Source: JBBPYC01 sp038200275 (GTDB lineage Bacteria > Pseudomonadota > Gammaproteobacteria > Burkholderiales > Burkholderiaceae_C). Taken from it: a stretch of DNA of 64,000 nt. This document shows, one piece after another, positions 18,745 through 27,671 of the stretch. The stretch is taken from NCBI GenBank assembly GCA_038200275.1, contig JBBPYC010000098.1, positions 81,287 through 145,286 on the forward strand. Direction: 5' to 3'. The stretch's first letter is position 1, and the number at the start of each line of letters is the position of its first letter. Position numbers and translations under genes: made by a program. A model generated the notes under the pieces. The model saw nothing but the letters and a program-made list of their open reading frames with translations. It was not told the DNA's origin and ran no database searches.

Positions 18745-19449
18745 ATGAGCGGCGACCCCCACAAGACGCGCATCACCTCGCTGAAAGAATTGAAGCAGCT
18801 TGCAGCCGAAGCTGCGGCACGTACTGCACGGGCGGCGGCGCTGCAAGCGGCAGCCGAAGTGGTGCGGCGCGAAGCGGAACGACAGGCCAGCGCTGCGAAC
18901 AGGTTGTTCGAGCAGGCAATCGGCAAAGTCGTGCCGCTCCGGTCCTCGCCGCGGGCTGAACATCCGAAGCAACTGCCTGAGCCGATTGCCGCGCAGCGTG
19001 AGCTCGATGAGCAAGCTGTGTTGCGCGAAGCGCTCAGCGACGGCTTCGACGTGTCCAGCCTGCTCGACACCGACGAAGCCTTGAGTTTTTGCCGAACCGG
19101 CCTTGGCCCCGACGTGGCACGGCGACTTCGGCGCGGCGACTGGAGCATCCAGCGCCAACTCGACCTGCACGGCCTGCGCCGCGACGATGCGCGCGATCGG
19201 CTGTCTGAGTTCATCCGCGCATCGCACAAGGCCGGCTTGCGTTGCGTGCGCGTGGTGCATGGCAAGGGCCTGGGCTCGCCGGGCAAGACTCCGGTGCTCA
19301 AAGCACGCGTGCAAAGCTGGCTGGTGCAAAAAGACGAAGTGCTCGCGTTCGTGCAGGCGCGGCCGGCCGACGGCGGTGCGGGTGCGTTGGTGGTGTTGCT
19401 GAAGCCCGGCGCAGCACGACAGGCGCGCGGCCTGCTGCGCCACGACTGA
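18745..19449 (+). CDS. Smr-domain protein
   Basis: This 234-residue protein ends in an Smr (small MutS-related) domain. The conserved LDLHGLRRDDAR motif (about 137-148) and HGKGLGS motif (about 172-178) are intact. Smr domains have nicking or RNA-cleaving endonuclease activity in several organisms. The N-terminal 90 residues are Ala/Glu/Arg-rich and probably helical, as in the proteobacterial SmrA/SmrB-type proteins. SmrB of E. coli cleaves mRNA on collided ribosomes, but a role here is only a family-based suggestion. It follows radC on the same strand and may be cotranscribed with it. Confidence 0.85.
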   Translation: MSGDPHKTRITSLKELKQLAAEAAARTARAAALQAAAEVVRREAERQASAANRLFEQAIGKVVPLRSSPRAEHPKQLPEPIAAQRELDEQAVLREALSDGFDVSSLLDTDEALSFCRTGLGPDVARRLRRGDWSIQRQLDLHGLRRDDARDRLSEFIRASHKAGLRCVRVVHGKGLGSPGKTPVLKARVQSWLVQKDEVLAFVQARPADGGAGALVVLLKPGAARQARGLLRHD

Positions 19450-19514
19450 CTGAAGTTCATCAGATCCCACCCGTTCCGTTGATGTCAAATTCCAACCACG
19501 AGAGAGAGTGATCC

Positions 19515-19664
19515 ATGCCACCAAACGCTACGCAACATCCGCCAGGCGATGATTTGCCTGGACCCGTGCCGGGCTCGATGCCGGTCGAACCGGACAAAGG
19601 CCCGAGCCTGCCCACCGGGCCGCTGACGCCTGAAGGGGGCCCGGAGTCCGAACCAAAGGTATGA
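19515..19664 (+). CDS. Small Pro/Gly-rich hypothetical protein (49 aa)
   Basis: A 49-codon gene is supported by the ribosome site GAGAGAG just before the ATG, an intact frame and a characteristic sequence. The protein starts MPPNATQHPPGDDLPGPVPG and continues with a Pro/Glu-rich tail. Short proteins with the PPGDDLPGP...PVEPD pattern recur in Burkholderiales genomes, so this is probably a real conserved gene, not chance. There is no signal peptide or membrane segment and the chain should be disordered. Function unknown. Confidence 0.6.
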   Translation: MPPNATQHPPGDDLPGPVPGSMPVEPDKGPSLPTGPLTPEGGPESEPKV

Positions 19665-19846
19665 GCCCGTGGACGGCGTGGAAAGCGGCATCCAGTGGAT
19701 CGTGTGCGCGGCTCGAAACGTCGGGTATTTGCTTACACGACGCGCCGCGCTCGTCTCACAGGGCGAGTCACTTCTCCAGCACGAACGCACCTAAACGCTG
19801 TGTTAAGGTTGTGCGGCTTGAAACTTCTCCTCGAAAGGATTCACCA

Positions 19847-20605
19847 ATGAATCGATCCACCGTGAACAAATTGTTGTTGGCCGTGATCCCGCTGGCCGCA
19901 TTGACCGCTTGCGGCGACAGCGGCGTTGCCAACGTGATCGGAACCGCTGAGCCGCAGGTCCGGCTTGCCCAGGTCTCGCCGGCAGAGAGCACTGTGACCT
20001 TGCAGCGCAATGGGGTGAACCGCAACGAAGCGACCAACGTTCCCTTCCGGACGGTCACGAACTACTTCAACACCGACAACAACAACGCGACCTACGACGT
20101 GCGCGGGACCCGTGGTTCGGTCGGCACCGTGCCCATCGATGCGCAGCGTGGCCACAAATACACGATCTTCGCAGTGGCCGACACGACGGGTGCGACCAGC
20201 CTGGCCGTGCTTGACGACCCGACCAATAAGGGCGTTGTCAACGATCAGGCCCGTGTGCGCGCGTTCAACGCGTCAGCCAATGCGCAGAGCGTCGACATCT
20301 ACACGATTGGCCTGCAACAAACCATTGATTCGCTTCAACCGGATCTGAAGGCGGTGGGCTTCAAGCAGTCCAGCCCCAGCGATGGCAAGGATGCGCTGAA
20401 TCGTCAGGGCGGCGACTACAAGATCGTCGTGACGACGGCCGGCACCAAGAACGTGCTGACTCAAGGGCGCTACACGCTTCGTGAGAATCAAAACGTCTTG
20501 TTTGTGACGGTTCCTGTGATCGCACCGGGAACCACGAACGTGACCGGTGTGAATCTGCTGGTCAAGCAAGGTGACGACGCAACCGCTGCGCTGTTGCCGC
20601 TCTGA
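19847..20605 (+). CDS. DUF4397-domain lipoprotein
   Basis: This is a 252-residue exported protein. The N-terminal signal ends in a lipobox (Leu-Thr-Ala-Cys22), so it should be a lipoprotein. The mature part is beta-rich, with segments such as VRAFNASANAQSVDIYTIG and RYTLRENQNVLFVTV that match the DUF4397 pattern of repeated beta-sandwich modules. These are found in surface or periplasmic proteins of unknown function. The ATG at 19847 is preceded by GAAAGGA and begins the signal sequence; an upstream in-frame ATG at 19661 would bury the signal peptide. A strong bidirectional terminator follows. Confidence 0.75.
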   Translation: MNRSTVNKLLLAVIPLAALTACGDSGVANVIGTAEPQVRLAQVSPAESTVTLQRNGVNRNEATNVPFRTVTNYFNTDNNNATYDVRGTRGSVGTVPIDAQRGHKYTIFAVADTTGATSLAVLDDPTNKGVVNDQARVRAFNASANAQSVDIYTIGLQQTIDSLQPDLKAVGFKQSSPSDGKDALNRQGGDYKIVVTTAGTKNVLTQGRYTLRENQNVLFVTVPVIAPGTTNVTGVNLLVKQGDDATAALLPL

Positions 20606-20661
20606 TCCGGCTGCAGTCGTCGCCGCAGCTCGGGTCTTCCCGGCTGTCGCAATGAAGGCAT

Positions 20662-20698
20662 AAAAAACCTGCCCAGCATCTGGGCAGGTTTTTTTTCG
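20662..20698. terminator. Bidirectional rho-independent terminator
   Basis: A perfect 15-base stem (arms 20662-20676 and 20680-20694, loop CAT) has a GC-rich core CCTGCCCAG. It is flanked by an A-run on the left and a run of eight T on the right. It lies between the DUF4397 gene (plus) and lgt (minus), which converge, so it can stop transcription from both sides. Confidence 0.95.
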
Positions 20699-20754
20699 TC
20701 TGGATGATTGTGCAGGCGGGGTTGTCACGCGTGCTGGAGTACGGGTACGACCGG

Positions 20755-21612
20755 CTAATGCTGGCGTACCGCCTGGGACGGCAGCGTTGCGCGTTTCGTA
20801 GCCCAGACCCAGAGCGCGAATCCCCCGACGATCATCGGCACGCAAAGCCACTGCCCCATCGACAGGCCGAGTGAGAGAAGACCCAGGAACGCATCCGGCT
20901 CGCGAAAGTATTCGGCAATAAAGCGCAGCACGCCGTAGCCCATCAGGAACATGCCACTGACTTGCCCCATCCGGCGTCCGCGGCCGTCCGGACCCGGGCT
21001 GCGCGCATACAGCCAGAGCAGCACGAACAGCAGCACGCCCTCCAGCAAAAACTGATAGATCTGCGACGGATGGCGCGGCAGCGGTCCGGCGCCCGAGAAC
21101 ACCATGCCCCATGGCAACGACGGATCGACCACCCTTCCCCAAAGTTCGCCGTTGATGAAGTTGCCGACACGCCCCATTGCGAGGCCGAGCGGCACGCAGG
21201 GCGCAACGAAGTCCATCACGGCAAGCCAACGCCGACCCCGCGAGTGCGCAAACCAGACCATGGCTGCGAAAACGCCGAGCATGCCGCCGTGAAAGCTCAT
21301 GCCGCCTTCCCACACCGCGAAGATCTTCAGCGGTTCGGCCAGATAGAAGCCGGGTTTGTAGAACAGGCAATAGCCAAGCCGCCCGCCTATCACGACACCG
21401 AGCACGCCCAGAAACAACATGTCTTCCACATCGCGGCGGCTCCAGGCACCCGCCGGGCTCGCGGTGGCGGAAGCGAACGGCTGGTGCTGCAGGCGCTTGA
21501 ATGCGAGCAGCATGAACAAGCCGAATGCCGCGAGGTAGGTGAGCCCGTACCAGTGAATGGCCAGTGGCCCGAGTTGCAGCGCGACAGGATCGATTTGGGG
21601 GTGAATCAGCAT
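20755..21612 (-). CDS. lgt: Prolipoprotein diacylglyceryl transferase
   Basis: Lgt is the inner-membrane enzyme that transfers diacylglycerol from phosphatidylglycerol to the lipobox cysteine of prolipoproteins. The 285-residue chain has about seven hydrophobic segments. The family signature GRVGNFINGELWGR carries the essential Arg and Asn, and HPSQIYQFLLEG is also typical. The start is the ATG at 21612 (MLIHPQIDPVAL), the usual N-terminus. The 3' end of the upstream LysR gene overlaps this start by 7 bases, so the two are translationally coupled, an unusual pairing. Confidence 0.95.
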   Translation of the reverse strand: MLIHPQIDPVALQLGPLAIHWYGLTYLAAFGLFMLLAFKRLQHQPFASATASPAGAWSRRDVEDMLFLGVLGVVIGGRLGYCLFYKPGFYLAEPLKIFAVWEGGMSFHGGMLGVFAAMVWFAHSRGRRWLAVMDFVAPCVPLGLAMGRVGNFINGELWGRVVDPSLPWGMVFSGAGPLPRHPSQIYQFLLEGVLLFVLLWLYARSPGPDGRGRRMGQVSGMFLMGYGVLRFIAEYFREPDAFLGLLSLGLSMGQWLCVPMIVGGFALWVWATKRATLPSQAVRQH

Positions 21613-22550
21613 GGGCTGGATTGTGCCTTTGCGAACTCGATGAACCGTGCCAGCGTGGGAGAGGTCGCCGGGTCGCGCCAGACCAGGCTGGTTTCGCACA
21701 CCGGCACCGACAGCGGTCCGCGTGCAGTCGCGCCGCCGACCCGCCGGTAGCAGACACCGCGGCGCTGGAATTCGCGCACGCTCTCCGGCACCCAGGCGAC
21801 GCCGAGGCCGGCTGCCACGAGATTCACGATCGTCTGCATCTGAATCGCCTCCTGTTCGATCCTCGGAGCCGTACCGGCTGCGTGATAAAGCGCGAACAGG
21901 GCGTCGTGCACTGAAGGCAGGATGCGGCGCGGAAAGCACACGATGGGCTCGGCGAGCACTTGTTTGATCGGCAACGATTTCGCAGAGGCCAACGGATGCG
22001 ACTCCGGCAGCGCGAGCACCAATGGCTCGACCGCGACCCGCAGCCTCGACAAGCCGCTTGGCGCAAATCCCGGTGCGTGCAGCATGAAGCTTGCGTCGGT
22101 GCCGCCGCGGCCCAGCAGCGGCAGCTGCACGTCGCCGGTGGCTTCGATCAACTCAAGTGCGACCTGCGGCCAAGCAACGCGAAACGCGCGGATCCAGCGT
22201 GGCAGCAACTCGAACCCAACCGTGGACACGAACGCCAGGCGCAGCCGCCCTGCTTCGCCCGCTGCGGCGGCTTGTGCGCGGGCGGGCAGTGCCTGTGCGG
22301 CAGTCAATAGTTCGCGAACCACTGGCAGCAGCGCGGCGCCGGCTGCGGTCAGCTCCACGCGACGTTTGCTGCGCTCGAACAACCGGCAGGCCAGTGACCG
22401 CTCCAGCCCCGCAATGGCCTGAGTCAGCGGGGGTTGCGTCATATGCAAGCGCTGGGCTGCCCGCCCGAAATGCAGTTCCTCGGCGAGTATCAGGAACTGG
22501 CGCCAGACGCGAAGTTCGATCCACGGATCGAGTGGAAAATTCGTATTCAT
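21606..22550 (-). CDS. LysR-family transcriptional regulator
   Basis: This is a LysR-type regulator of 314 residues. The N-terminal winged helix-turn-helix (FLILAEELHFGRAAQRLHMTQPPLTQAI, about 18-45, in separate recognisable pieces) is typical. A co-inducer binding domain occupies the remainder (FVSTVGFELLPRWIRAFR and so on). It is divergent from ilvD across a 161-base AT-richer gap, so ilvD is a likely target, as is its own promoter. The effector is unknown. Its last codons overlap the start of lgt. Confidence 0.92.
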   Translation of the reverse strand: MNTNFPLDPWIELRVWRQFLILAEELHFGRAAQRLHMTQPPLTQAIAGLERSLACRLFERSKRRVELTAAGAALLPVVRELLTAAQALPARAQAAAAGEAGRLRLAFVSTVGFELLPRWIRAFRVAWPQVALELIEATGDVQLPLLGRGGTDASFMLHAPGFAPSGLSRLRVAVEPLVLALPESHPLASAKSLPIKQVLAEPIVCFPRRILPSVHDALFALYHAAGTAPRIEQEAIQMQTIVNLVAAGLGVAWVPESVREFQRRGVCYRRVGGATARGPLSVPVCETSLVWRDPATSPTLARFIEFAKAQSSPC

Positions 22551-22566
22551 CTGTCCAGCATATTAA

Positions 22567-22576
22567 TGAGCGCTCA
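22567..22576. promoter_or_regulatory. Candidate LysR operator (palindrome)
   Basis: TGAGCGCTCA is a perfect 10-base palindrome in the AT-rich part of the LysR-ilvD intergenic region, 17 bases upstream of the LysR start. LysR sites are usually dyads around T-N11-A. Extended with its flanks (ATTAA and AAAAT) this dyad fits loosely. It is a candidate only. Confidence 0.35.
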
Positions 22577-22711
22577 AAAATATATTGGAAAGATTGTTTA
22601 CCGGGCCACATACTTGGCCGCTTCCGGCACGGACCATGCGCGGTCTTTTTCTCCCGACCGCCGCAGCTGCCCGGACTTCCTTCCCTTTCAAACCCATCCG
22701 CACACAAAGCC

Positions 22712-24418
22712 ATGGCCAATTCCAAAGTCATCCCCATCAAGCGCCTGAACGAACGCAGCAGCCACATCACGGAGGGCAAGGCGCGCGCGCCGAACCGCTC
22801 GATGTATTACGCAATGGGCTACGACGAGGGAGACTTCAGCAAACCGATGATCGGTGTGGCCAACGGCCACAGCACCATCACGCCGTGCAATTCGGGCCTG
22901 CAAAAGCTCACCGATGCAGCGGTTTCCGGCATTGAGGAAGCCGGTGGAAACGCGCAGGTGTTCGGCACGCCGACCATCTCGGACGGCATGGCGATGGGCA
23001 CCGAAGGCATGAAGTACAGCCTGGTCAGCCGCGAAGTCATTTCTGATTGCGTCGAGACCTGCGTGCAGGGCCAGTGGATGGACGGCGTGGTGGTGGTGGG
23101 CGGCTGCGACAAGAACATGCCCGGTGGGCTGATGGGCATGTTGCGCGCGAATGTGCCCGCCATCTACGTGTACGGCGGCACCATCCTGCCGGGCCGCTAT
23201 CAGGGCCAGGACCTGAACATCGTGAGCGTCTTCGAAGCGGTCGGCCAGAACGCGGCCGGCAACATGAGCGACGAAGACTTGCTGGAGATCGAAAAACGCT
23301 CGATCCCCGGCACGGGTTCGTGCGGCGGCATGTACACGGCGAACACGATGTCCAGTTCGTTCGAGGCGCTCGGCATCTCGCTGCCCTACTCGTCGACCAT
23401 GGCCAATCCGCACGACGAAAAAGTTGAGTCGGCCAGAGAATCGGCGCGGGTGCTGGTCGAGGCCATCGGCAAAGGCATCAAGCCGCGCGATCTGGTGACG
23501 CGCAAGTCGATTGAGAACGCGGTCGCCGTCATCATGGCAACGGGCGGCTCCACCAACGCGGTGCTGCACTTCCTGGCGATCGCGCACGCGGCCGAAGTCG
23601 AATGGTCGATCGATGACTTCGAGCGCATTCGCAAGAAGGTGCCGGTTTTGTGCGACCTGAAACCCTCCGGGAAATACCTCGCGGCGGATCTTCACAAAGT
23701 CGGCGGCATCCCGCAGGTGATGAAGATTCTCTTGAAGGCCGGCCTGCTGCACGGCGACTGCCTGACCATCAGCGGCCAGACGATCGCAGAAGTGCTGGCC
23801 GACGTGCCCGATGTGCCAAGCGCTGATCAGGATGTGATCCGCCCGATCGACAAACCGATGTATGCCCAAGGGCACCTCGCGATTCTGAAAGGCAACCTGA
23901 GCCCCGAAGGCGCGGTGGCGAAGATCACGGGCCTGAAGAACCCCGTCATCACCGGACCAGCGCGCGTGTTCGACGACGAGCAGACCGCACTGCAGGCGAT
24001 CCTGGACGGCAAGATCGTGGCCGGCGACGTGATGGTGCTGCGCTACCTCGGCCCCAAAGGGGGCCCCGGCATGCCAGAGATGTTGGCACCGACCGGCGCG
24101 TTGATCGGTGCGGGCTTGGGTGAATCGGTGGGGTTGATCACCGATGGGCGCTTCTCTGGCGGCACCTGGGGCATGGTGGTCGGCCATGTCGCGCCAGAAG
24201 CCGCCGCCGGCGGCACGATCGCGTTCGTCAACGAAGGCGACAGCATCACGATCGATGCGCTTCAGCTCAAGCTCGAGCTGAACGTCGAAGCAGCCGAAAT
24301 CGAGAAGCGGCGCAGCACCTGGACGGCACCGAAGCCCCGCTACACGCGCGGTGTGCAGGCGAAGTTCGCGTTCAATGCAGCAAGTGCAAGCCGGGGCGCG
24401 GTGCTGGACGACTTTTAA
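22712..24418 (+). CDS. ilvD: Dihydroxy-acid dehydratase
   Basis: IlvD dehydrates 2,3-dihydroxy-isovalerate and -methylvalerate in branched-chain amino acid synthesis. The chain has 568 residues, the shorter class. Three cysteines expected to hold the Fe-S cluster are Cys59 (TPCNSGL), Cys132 (GGCDKNMPG) and Cys204 (GSCGGMYTANTM). This spacing occurs in the [2Fe-2S]-type enzymes, although the cluster type is not proven by sequence. The start at 22712 (MANSKVIPIKRLNERS) is the family start; a much longer in-frame extension upstream is not conserved. It is divergent from the LysR gene. Confidence 0.96.
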   Translation: MANSKVIPIKRLNERSSHITEGKARAPNRSMYYAMGYDEGDFSKPMIGVANGHSTITPCNSGLQKLTDAAVSGIEEAGGNAQVFGTPTISDGMAMGTEGMKYSLVSREVISDCVETCVQGQWMDGVVVVGGCDKNMPGGLMGMLRANVPAIYVYGGTILPGRYQGQDLNIVSVFEAVGQNAAGNMSDEDLLEIEKRSIPGTGSCGGMYTANTMSSSFEALGISLPYSSTMANPHDEKVESARESARVLVEAIGKGIKPRDLVTRKSIENAVAVIMATGGSTNAVLHFLAIAHAAEVEWSIDDFERIRKKVPVLCDLKPSGKYLAADLHKVGGIPQVMKILLKAGLLHGDCLTISGQTIAEVLADVPDVPSADQDVIRPIDKPMYAQGHLAILKGNLSPEGAVAKITGLKNPVITGPARVFDDEQTALQAILDGKIVAGDVMVLRYLGPKGGPGMPEMLAPTGALIGAGLGESVGLITDGRFSGGTWGMVVGHVAPEAAAGGTIAFVNEGDSITIDALQLKLELNVEAAEIEKRRSTWTAPKPRYTRGVQAKFAFNAASASRGAVLDDF

Positions 24419-24572
24419 GCTCAGCCGCAGCCGGTGCTCCCTGCGGTCGGCTTAATCGCGCTTGCCTTACCAGGGGCGGCGCCCACGGCCCAGCAATACC
24501 GGCACTGCGCCCCCTTCTGAAACGGACCGCTCGCCCGCTGCCGTCATCTGGCCGCGGGTGACTTGGTCGTCA

Positions 24573-24815
24573 TCAGCGGCGCTTGCGTGGTGCGAGGCCA
24601 AGCGCTTCCTTGCTCTTGTCGATGCGGTCCTGCTTGCGCTGTTCTTCGCGCTCCATCACGCGGCGCTTGGTGTAGCCGCTGCCGTCTGCCCAGCTCCACC
24701 AAACCACGGCCAGGCCAAACGGTGCGAGCACGATCCACCAGGACCATTGCGCTGGCCAACCGAACTCGAGCCATTTGCAGAGCAGCAAGACGATTCCCAA
24801 TACCAGCATGCCCAT
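24573..24815 (-). CDS. Small Trp-rich membrane protein (TIGR04438-like)
   Basis: This 80-residue protein matches the small Trp-rich family seen in Burkholderiales. It has an N-terminal hydrophobic region with LGIVLLLCKWLEFGWPAQWSWW pieces, a second short hydrophobic helix (VVWWSWADGSGYTKRR), and a basic C-terminal tail ending in APRKRR. Two membrane segments are likely, with the charged tail in the cytoplasm. The ATG at 24815 is chosen because AGGAG lies six bases upstream; a GTG at 24833 is possible but lacks such a site. Function unknown. It converges with ilvD. Confidence 0.8.
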   Translation of the reverse strand: MGMLVLGIVLLLCKWLEFGWPAQWSWWIVLAPFGLAVVWWSWADGSGYTKRRVMEREEQRKQDRIDKSKEALGLAPRKRR

Positions 24816-24956
24816 GCGCGGCTCCTTGTTCACATTTGATGGCTACAGTAGACGGCTAAGGCACCGCTGGGCGTGACTCGGCGTCAACGGCCATGCAGCG
24901 CCACCCGTTGGTTCAATGTAGGTTGATTCCGAAACTGCCTGAGAGCAAAAGACACG

Positions 24957-25262
24957 ATGAAGCGAACATTCTTGATGCTGGCACTGGCTGCTGCAGCCGC
25001 CGGGCCCGCGCTGGCCGACTTGGCACTTGCGCAGTCGAAGAATTGCATGGCTTGTCATGCCATCGACAAAAAACTGGTCGGCCCGTCGTATAAGGATGTC
25101 GCTGCCAAGTACGCGGGCGATGCCGGCGCGGTGGACCGGCTGGCGAGCAAGATTCAAAAAGGCGGCGCCGGCGTCTGGGGCGCGATCCCAATGCCAGCGA
25201 ATGCAAACGTGAGCGACGCCGACGCAAAAAAGCTCGCCACCTGGGTGTTGACGGTCAAATAG
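24957..25262 (+). CDS. Cytochrome c-551/c-552-type protein
   Basis: This is a small periplasmic class I cytochrome c of 101 residues. A Sec signal peptide is followed by an Ala-Leu-Ala cleavage site at about residue 20. The haem motif Cys30-Met-Ala-Cys33-His34 is present and Met79 in IPMP is the likely axial ligand. It resembles the c-551/c-552 electron carriers that donate to terminal oxidases or nitrite reductase. The gene is monocistronic, with a hairpin just downstream. Confidence 0.92.
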   Translation: MKRTFLMLALAAAAAGPALADLALAQSKNCMACHAIDKKLVGPSYKDVAAKYAGDAGAVDRLASKIQKGGAGVWGAIPMPANANVSDADAKKLATWVLTVK

Positions 25263-25278
25263 TCACGCGTTCCTGAGA

Positions 25279-25310
25279 GCGAAAAGCCCGGCTTGTGCCG
25301 GGCTTTTCGC
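25279..25310. terminator. Hairpin terminator between cytochrome c and acs
   Basis: A perfect 14-base stem (GCGAAAAGCCCGGC and its complement) encloses a TTGT loop. It lies 16 bases after the cytochrome stop codon, between convergent genes. The T-run is inside the stem and not after it, so it may work in both directions, though more weakly than a canonical terminator. Confidence 0.8.
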
Positions 25311-25405
25311 TTGAGATCGTCGGATTTTTAGTTAAAACTGCCGCACGCGCCCATCCAGTAATCATTCAATGCTACTTTTTCAGTAGCGATGGAAACCGCT
25401 CAGAA

Positions 25406-27394
25406 TCAGTACGCCTGCCCCAACTGCTCCAGGATTGCTGGATTCTCCAGCGTGGACGTGTCCTGCACCGCCGTCTCGCCTTTGGCCAGCCCGCGCAGCA
25501 GTCGCCGCATGATCTTGCCGGAGCGCGTCTTCGGCAGGTTCTCCCCAAAGCGAATTTCCTTCGGCTTGGCGATCGGGCCGATCTCCTTGGCGACCCAATC
25601 GCGCAGTTCCTTGGCGATTTTCTTCGCCTCGTCACCGGTCGGCACCGGGCGCTTCAGCACGACGAACGCACAGATCGCCTCGCCGGTCATCGCATCCGGC
25701 CGACCCACCACGGCGGCTTCGGCAACCAGATCGGTCTTGGACACCAACGCAGACTCGATCTCCATCGTGCCCATCCGGTGGCCCGACACGTTCAACACAT
25801 CGTCGATGCGGCCGGTAATGCGGAAGTAACCGCGGTCCTCGCTGCGCACCGCACCGTCGCCGGCCAAATAAATCTTGCCCCCCATCTCGGCCGGAAAATA
25901 AGCCGACTTGAAGCGTTCCGGATCGTTCCAGATGGTGCGGATCATCGAAGGCCACGGGCGCTTCACGACCAACATCCCGCCCGCGCCGTTCGGCAGGTCC
26001 GTGCCGGTCTCGTCCACGATCGCAACCGCAATGCCTGGCAGCGGCAAGGTGCAACTGCCCGGAACGAGCGGCGTTGCACCCGGCAGCGGCGTGATCAGGT
26101 GGCCGCCGTTCTCGGTCTGCCAGAACGTATCGATCACGGGGCAGCGCTCGCCGCCGACATTTTTGTAGTACCACATCCAGGCTTCCGGATTGATCGGCTC
26201 CCCCACCGAACCCAGGATGCGCAAAGACGACAAGTCCGAGCTTTTGGGATGCACCTTCTCGTCGGCTTCCGACGCTTTGATCAGCGAGCGGATCGCGGTC
26301 GGCGCGGTGTAGAAGATGCTGACCTTGTGCCGCTCGATCATCTGCCAGAAACGCCCCGCGTTGGGATAGGTCGGCACGCCTTCGAACACCACCTGCGTTG
26401 CACCGGCGGCCAGCGGCCCGTACGCGATGTAAGTGTGGCCCGTGATCCAGCCAATGTCGGCGGTGCACCAGAACACGTCGTCGGGTCGCAGGTCGAACGT
26501 CCAATCCATTGTGAGCTTGGCCCACAGGAGGTAGCCGCCGGTGCTGTGCTGCACACCTTTCGGCTTGCCGGTGGAGCCCGATGTGTAGAGGATGAACAGC
26601 GGGTGTTCGGCGCCGACCGCCACCGGCGCGCATTCGCTGCTCTGGTCTTTCAGCGCTTGATCGAACGTGAGGTCGCGACCGTCCTGCATGGCGCACTCAG
26701 ACTTCGTGCGTTGGTAGACGAACACGGTCTTGATCGAATCGCAGCCGCCCATCGCGAGGCCTTCATCGACGATCGCTTTGAGAGGCAGTTCCTTGCCGCC
26801 GCGCATCTGGAAGTTCGCGGTGACGACCGCAACCGCGCCCGCGTCGATGATGCGTTCGTTCAGTGCCTTCGCAGAGAAACCGCCGAACACCACGCTGTGC
26901 GTCGCACCGATCCGCGCGCAGGCCTGCATCGCCACGACGCCCTCGACCGTCATCGGCATGTAGATCAGCACGCGGTCGCCTTTCTGGACGCCCCGGGCCT
27001 TCAGCGCGTTCGCAAACTGCGCGACGCGGCCCAGCAATTCGCGGTAGCTGACCTTGGTCACGGCACCGTCGTCGGCTTCAAAGACGATCGCGGTCTTCTG
27101 CTCGACCGGCGTGCCCATGTGCTTGTCCAGGCAATTCGCACTCGCGTTCAGTTCGCCGTCGTCGAACCATTGATAGAACGGTGGGTTCGATTCGTCCAGG
27201 GTGCGCGTGAACGGCTTGGTCCAGACGACGTTTTCGCGCGCCAGGCGACTCCAAAACGCGTCTGGATCCTTCTCGGCTTCCGCGCACAGCGCTTGGTAGG
27301 CGTCCATACCCGAGATGCGGGCGCCTTTCATGTGCTGCTCGGTCGGCGGGAACACGCGGTTTTCGACCAGCATGGATTCGATGGAACTGCTCAT
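25406..27394 (-). CDS. acs: Acetate--CoA ligase (acetyl-CoA synthetase)
   Basis: This is an AMP-forming acetyl-CoA synthetase of 662 residues. YTSGSTGKPKGVQHS is the phosphate-binding loop. The C-terminal PKTRSGKIMRR motif holds the catalytic lysine (about Lys627), the known acetylation site for control of this family. It activates acetate for the TCA and glyoxylate cycles. GGGAGA precedes the ATG at a good distance. It is a separate paralogue from prpE at 13.9 kb, which confirms that acetate and propionate have their own ligases here. Confidence 0.96.
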   Translation of the reverse strand: MSSSIESMLVENRVFPPTEQHMKGARISGMDAYQALCAEAEKDPDAFWSRLARENVVWTKPFTRTLDESNPPFYQWFDDGELNASANCLDKHMGTPVEQKTAIVFEADDGAVTKVSYRELLGRVAQFANALKARGVQKGDRVLIYMPMTVEGVVAMQACARIGATHSVVFGGFSAKALNERIIDAGAVAVVTANFQMRGGKELPLKAIVDEGLAMGGCDSIKTVFVYQRTKSECAMQDGRDLTFDQALKDQSSECAPVAVGAEHPLFILYTSGSTGKPKGVQHSTGGYLLWAKLTMDWTFDLRPDDVFWCTADIGWITGHTYIAYGPLAAGATQVVFEGVPTYPNAGRFWQMIERHKVSIFYTAPTAIRSLIKASEADEKVHPKSSDLSSLRILGSVGEPINPEAWMWYYKNVGGERCPVIDTFWQTENGGHLITPLPGATPLVPGSCTLPLPGIAVAIVDETGTDLPNGAGGMLVVKRPWPSMIRTIWNDPERFKSAYFPAEMGGKIYLAGDGAVRSEDRGYFRITGRIDDVLNVSGHRMGTMEIESALVSKTDLVAEAAVVGRPDAMTGEAICAFVVLKRPVPTGDEAKKIAKELRDWVAKEIGPIAKPKEIRFGENLPKTRSGKIMRRLLRGLAKGETAVQDTSTLENPAILEQLGQAY

Positions 27395-27671
27395 GTTCGG
27401 AGTCTCCCTTTGTTGACTTTTTCAGGCGGGAACTGCAGCAGGGGCAACCCCGACCCGTCAGATGCGACACGAACCCAAATGTAGCCGCAGCGTCGGGACG
27501 CGCACAGAGGGAAAAACGCCATGCTCGCCGCCGCCCCAGTCAGATCACGCACGCGCTAACGGCCGCGCAAGGAAGTGCGAGTCTGCAAGCCTTATGCCGG
27601 GTACTGGCAACCGCATAAAACTCAGGGGCTCGCCGCTCTCTCGTCGGTGGTTGCAGGTCGGCTTCGGCCCG

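Noticed and set aside
24419..24470. GC-rich inverted repeat after ilvD as a terminator.
   Set aside because: The stem is interrupted and lacks a T-run; it could be chance in high-GC DNA.
25295..27484. A 729-codon plus-strand frame opposite acs.
   Set aside because: Acetyl-CoA synthetase on the minus strand is certain; the frame is its antisense shadow.
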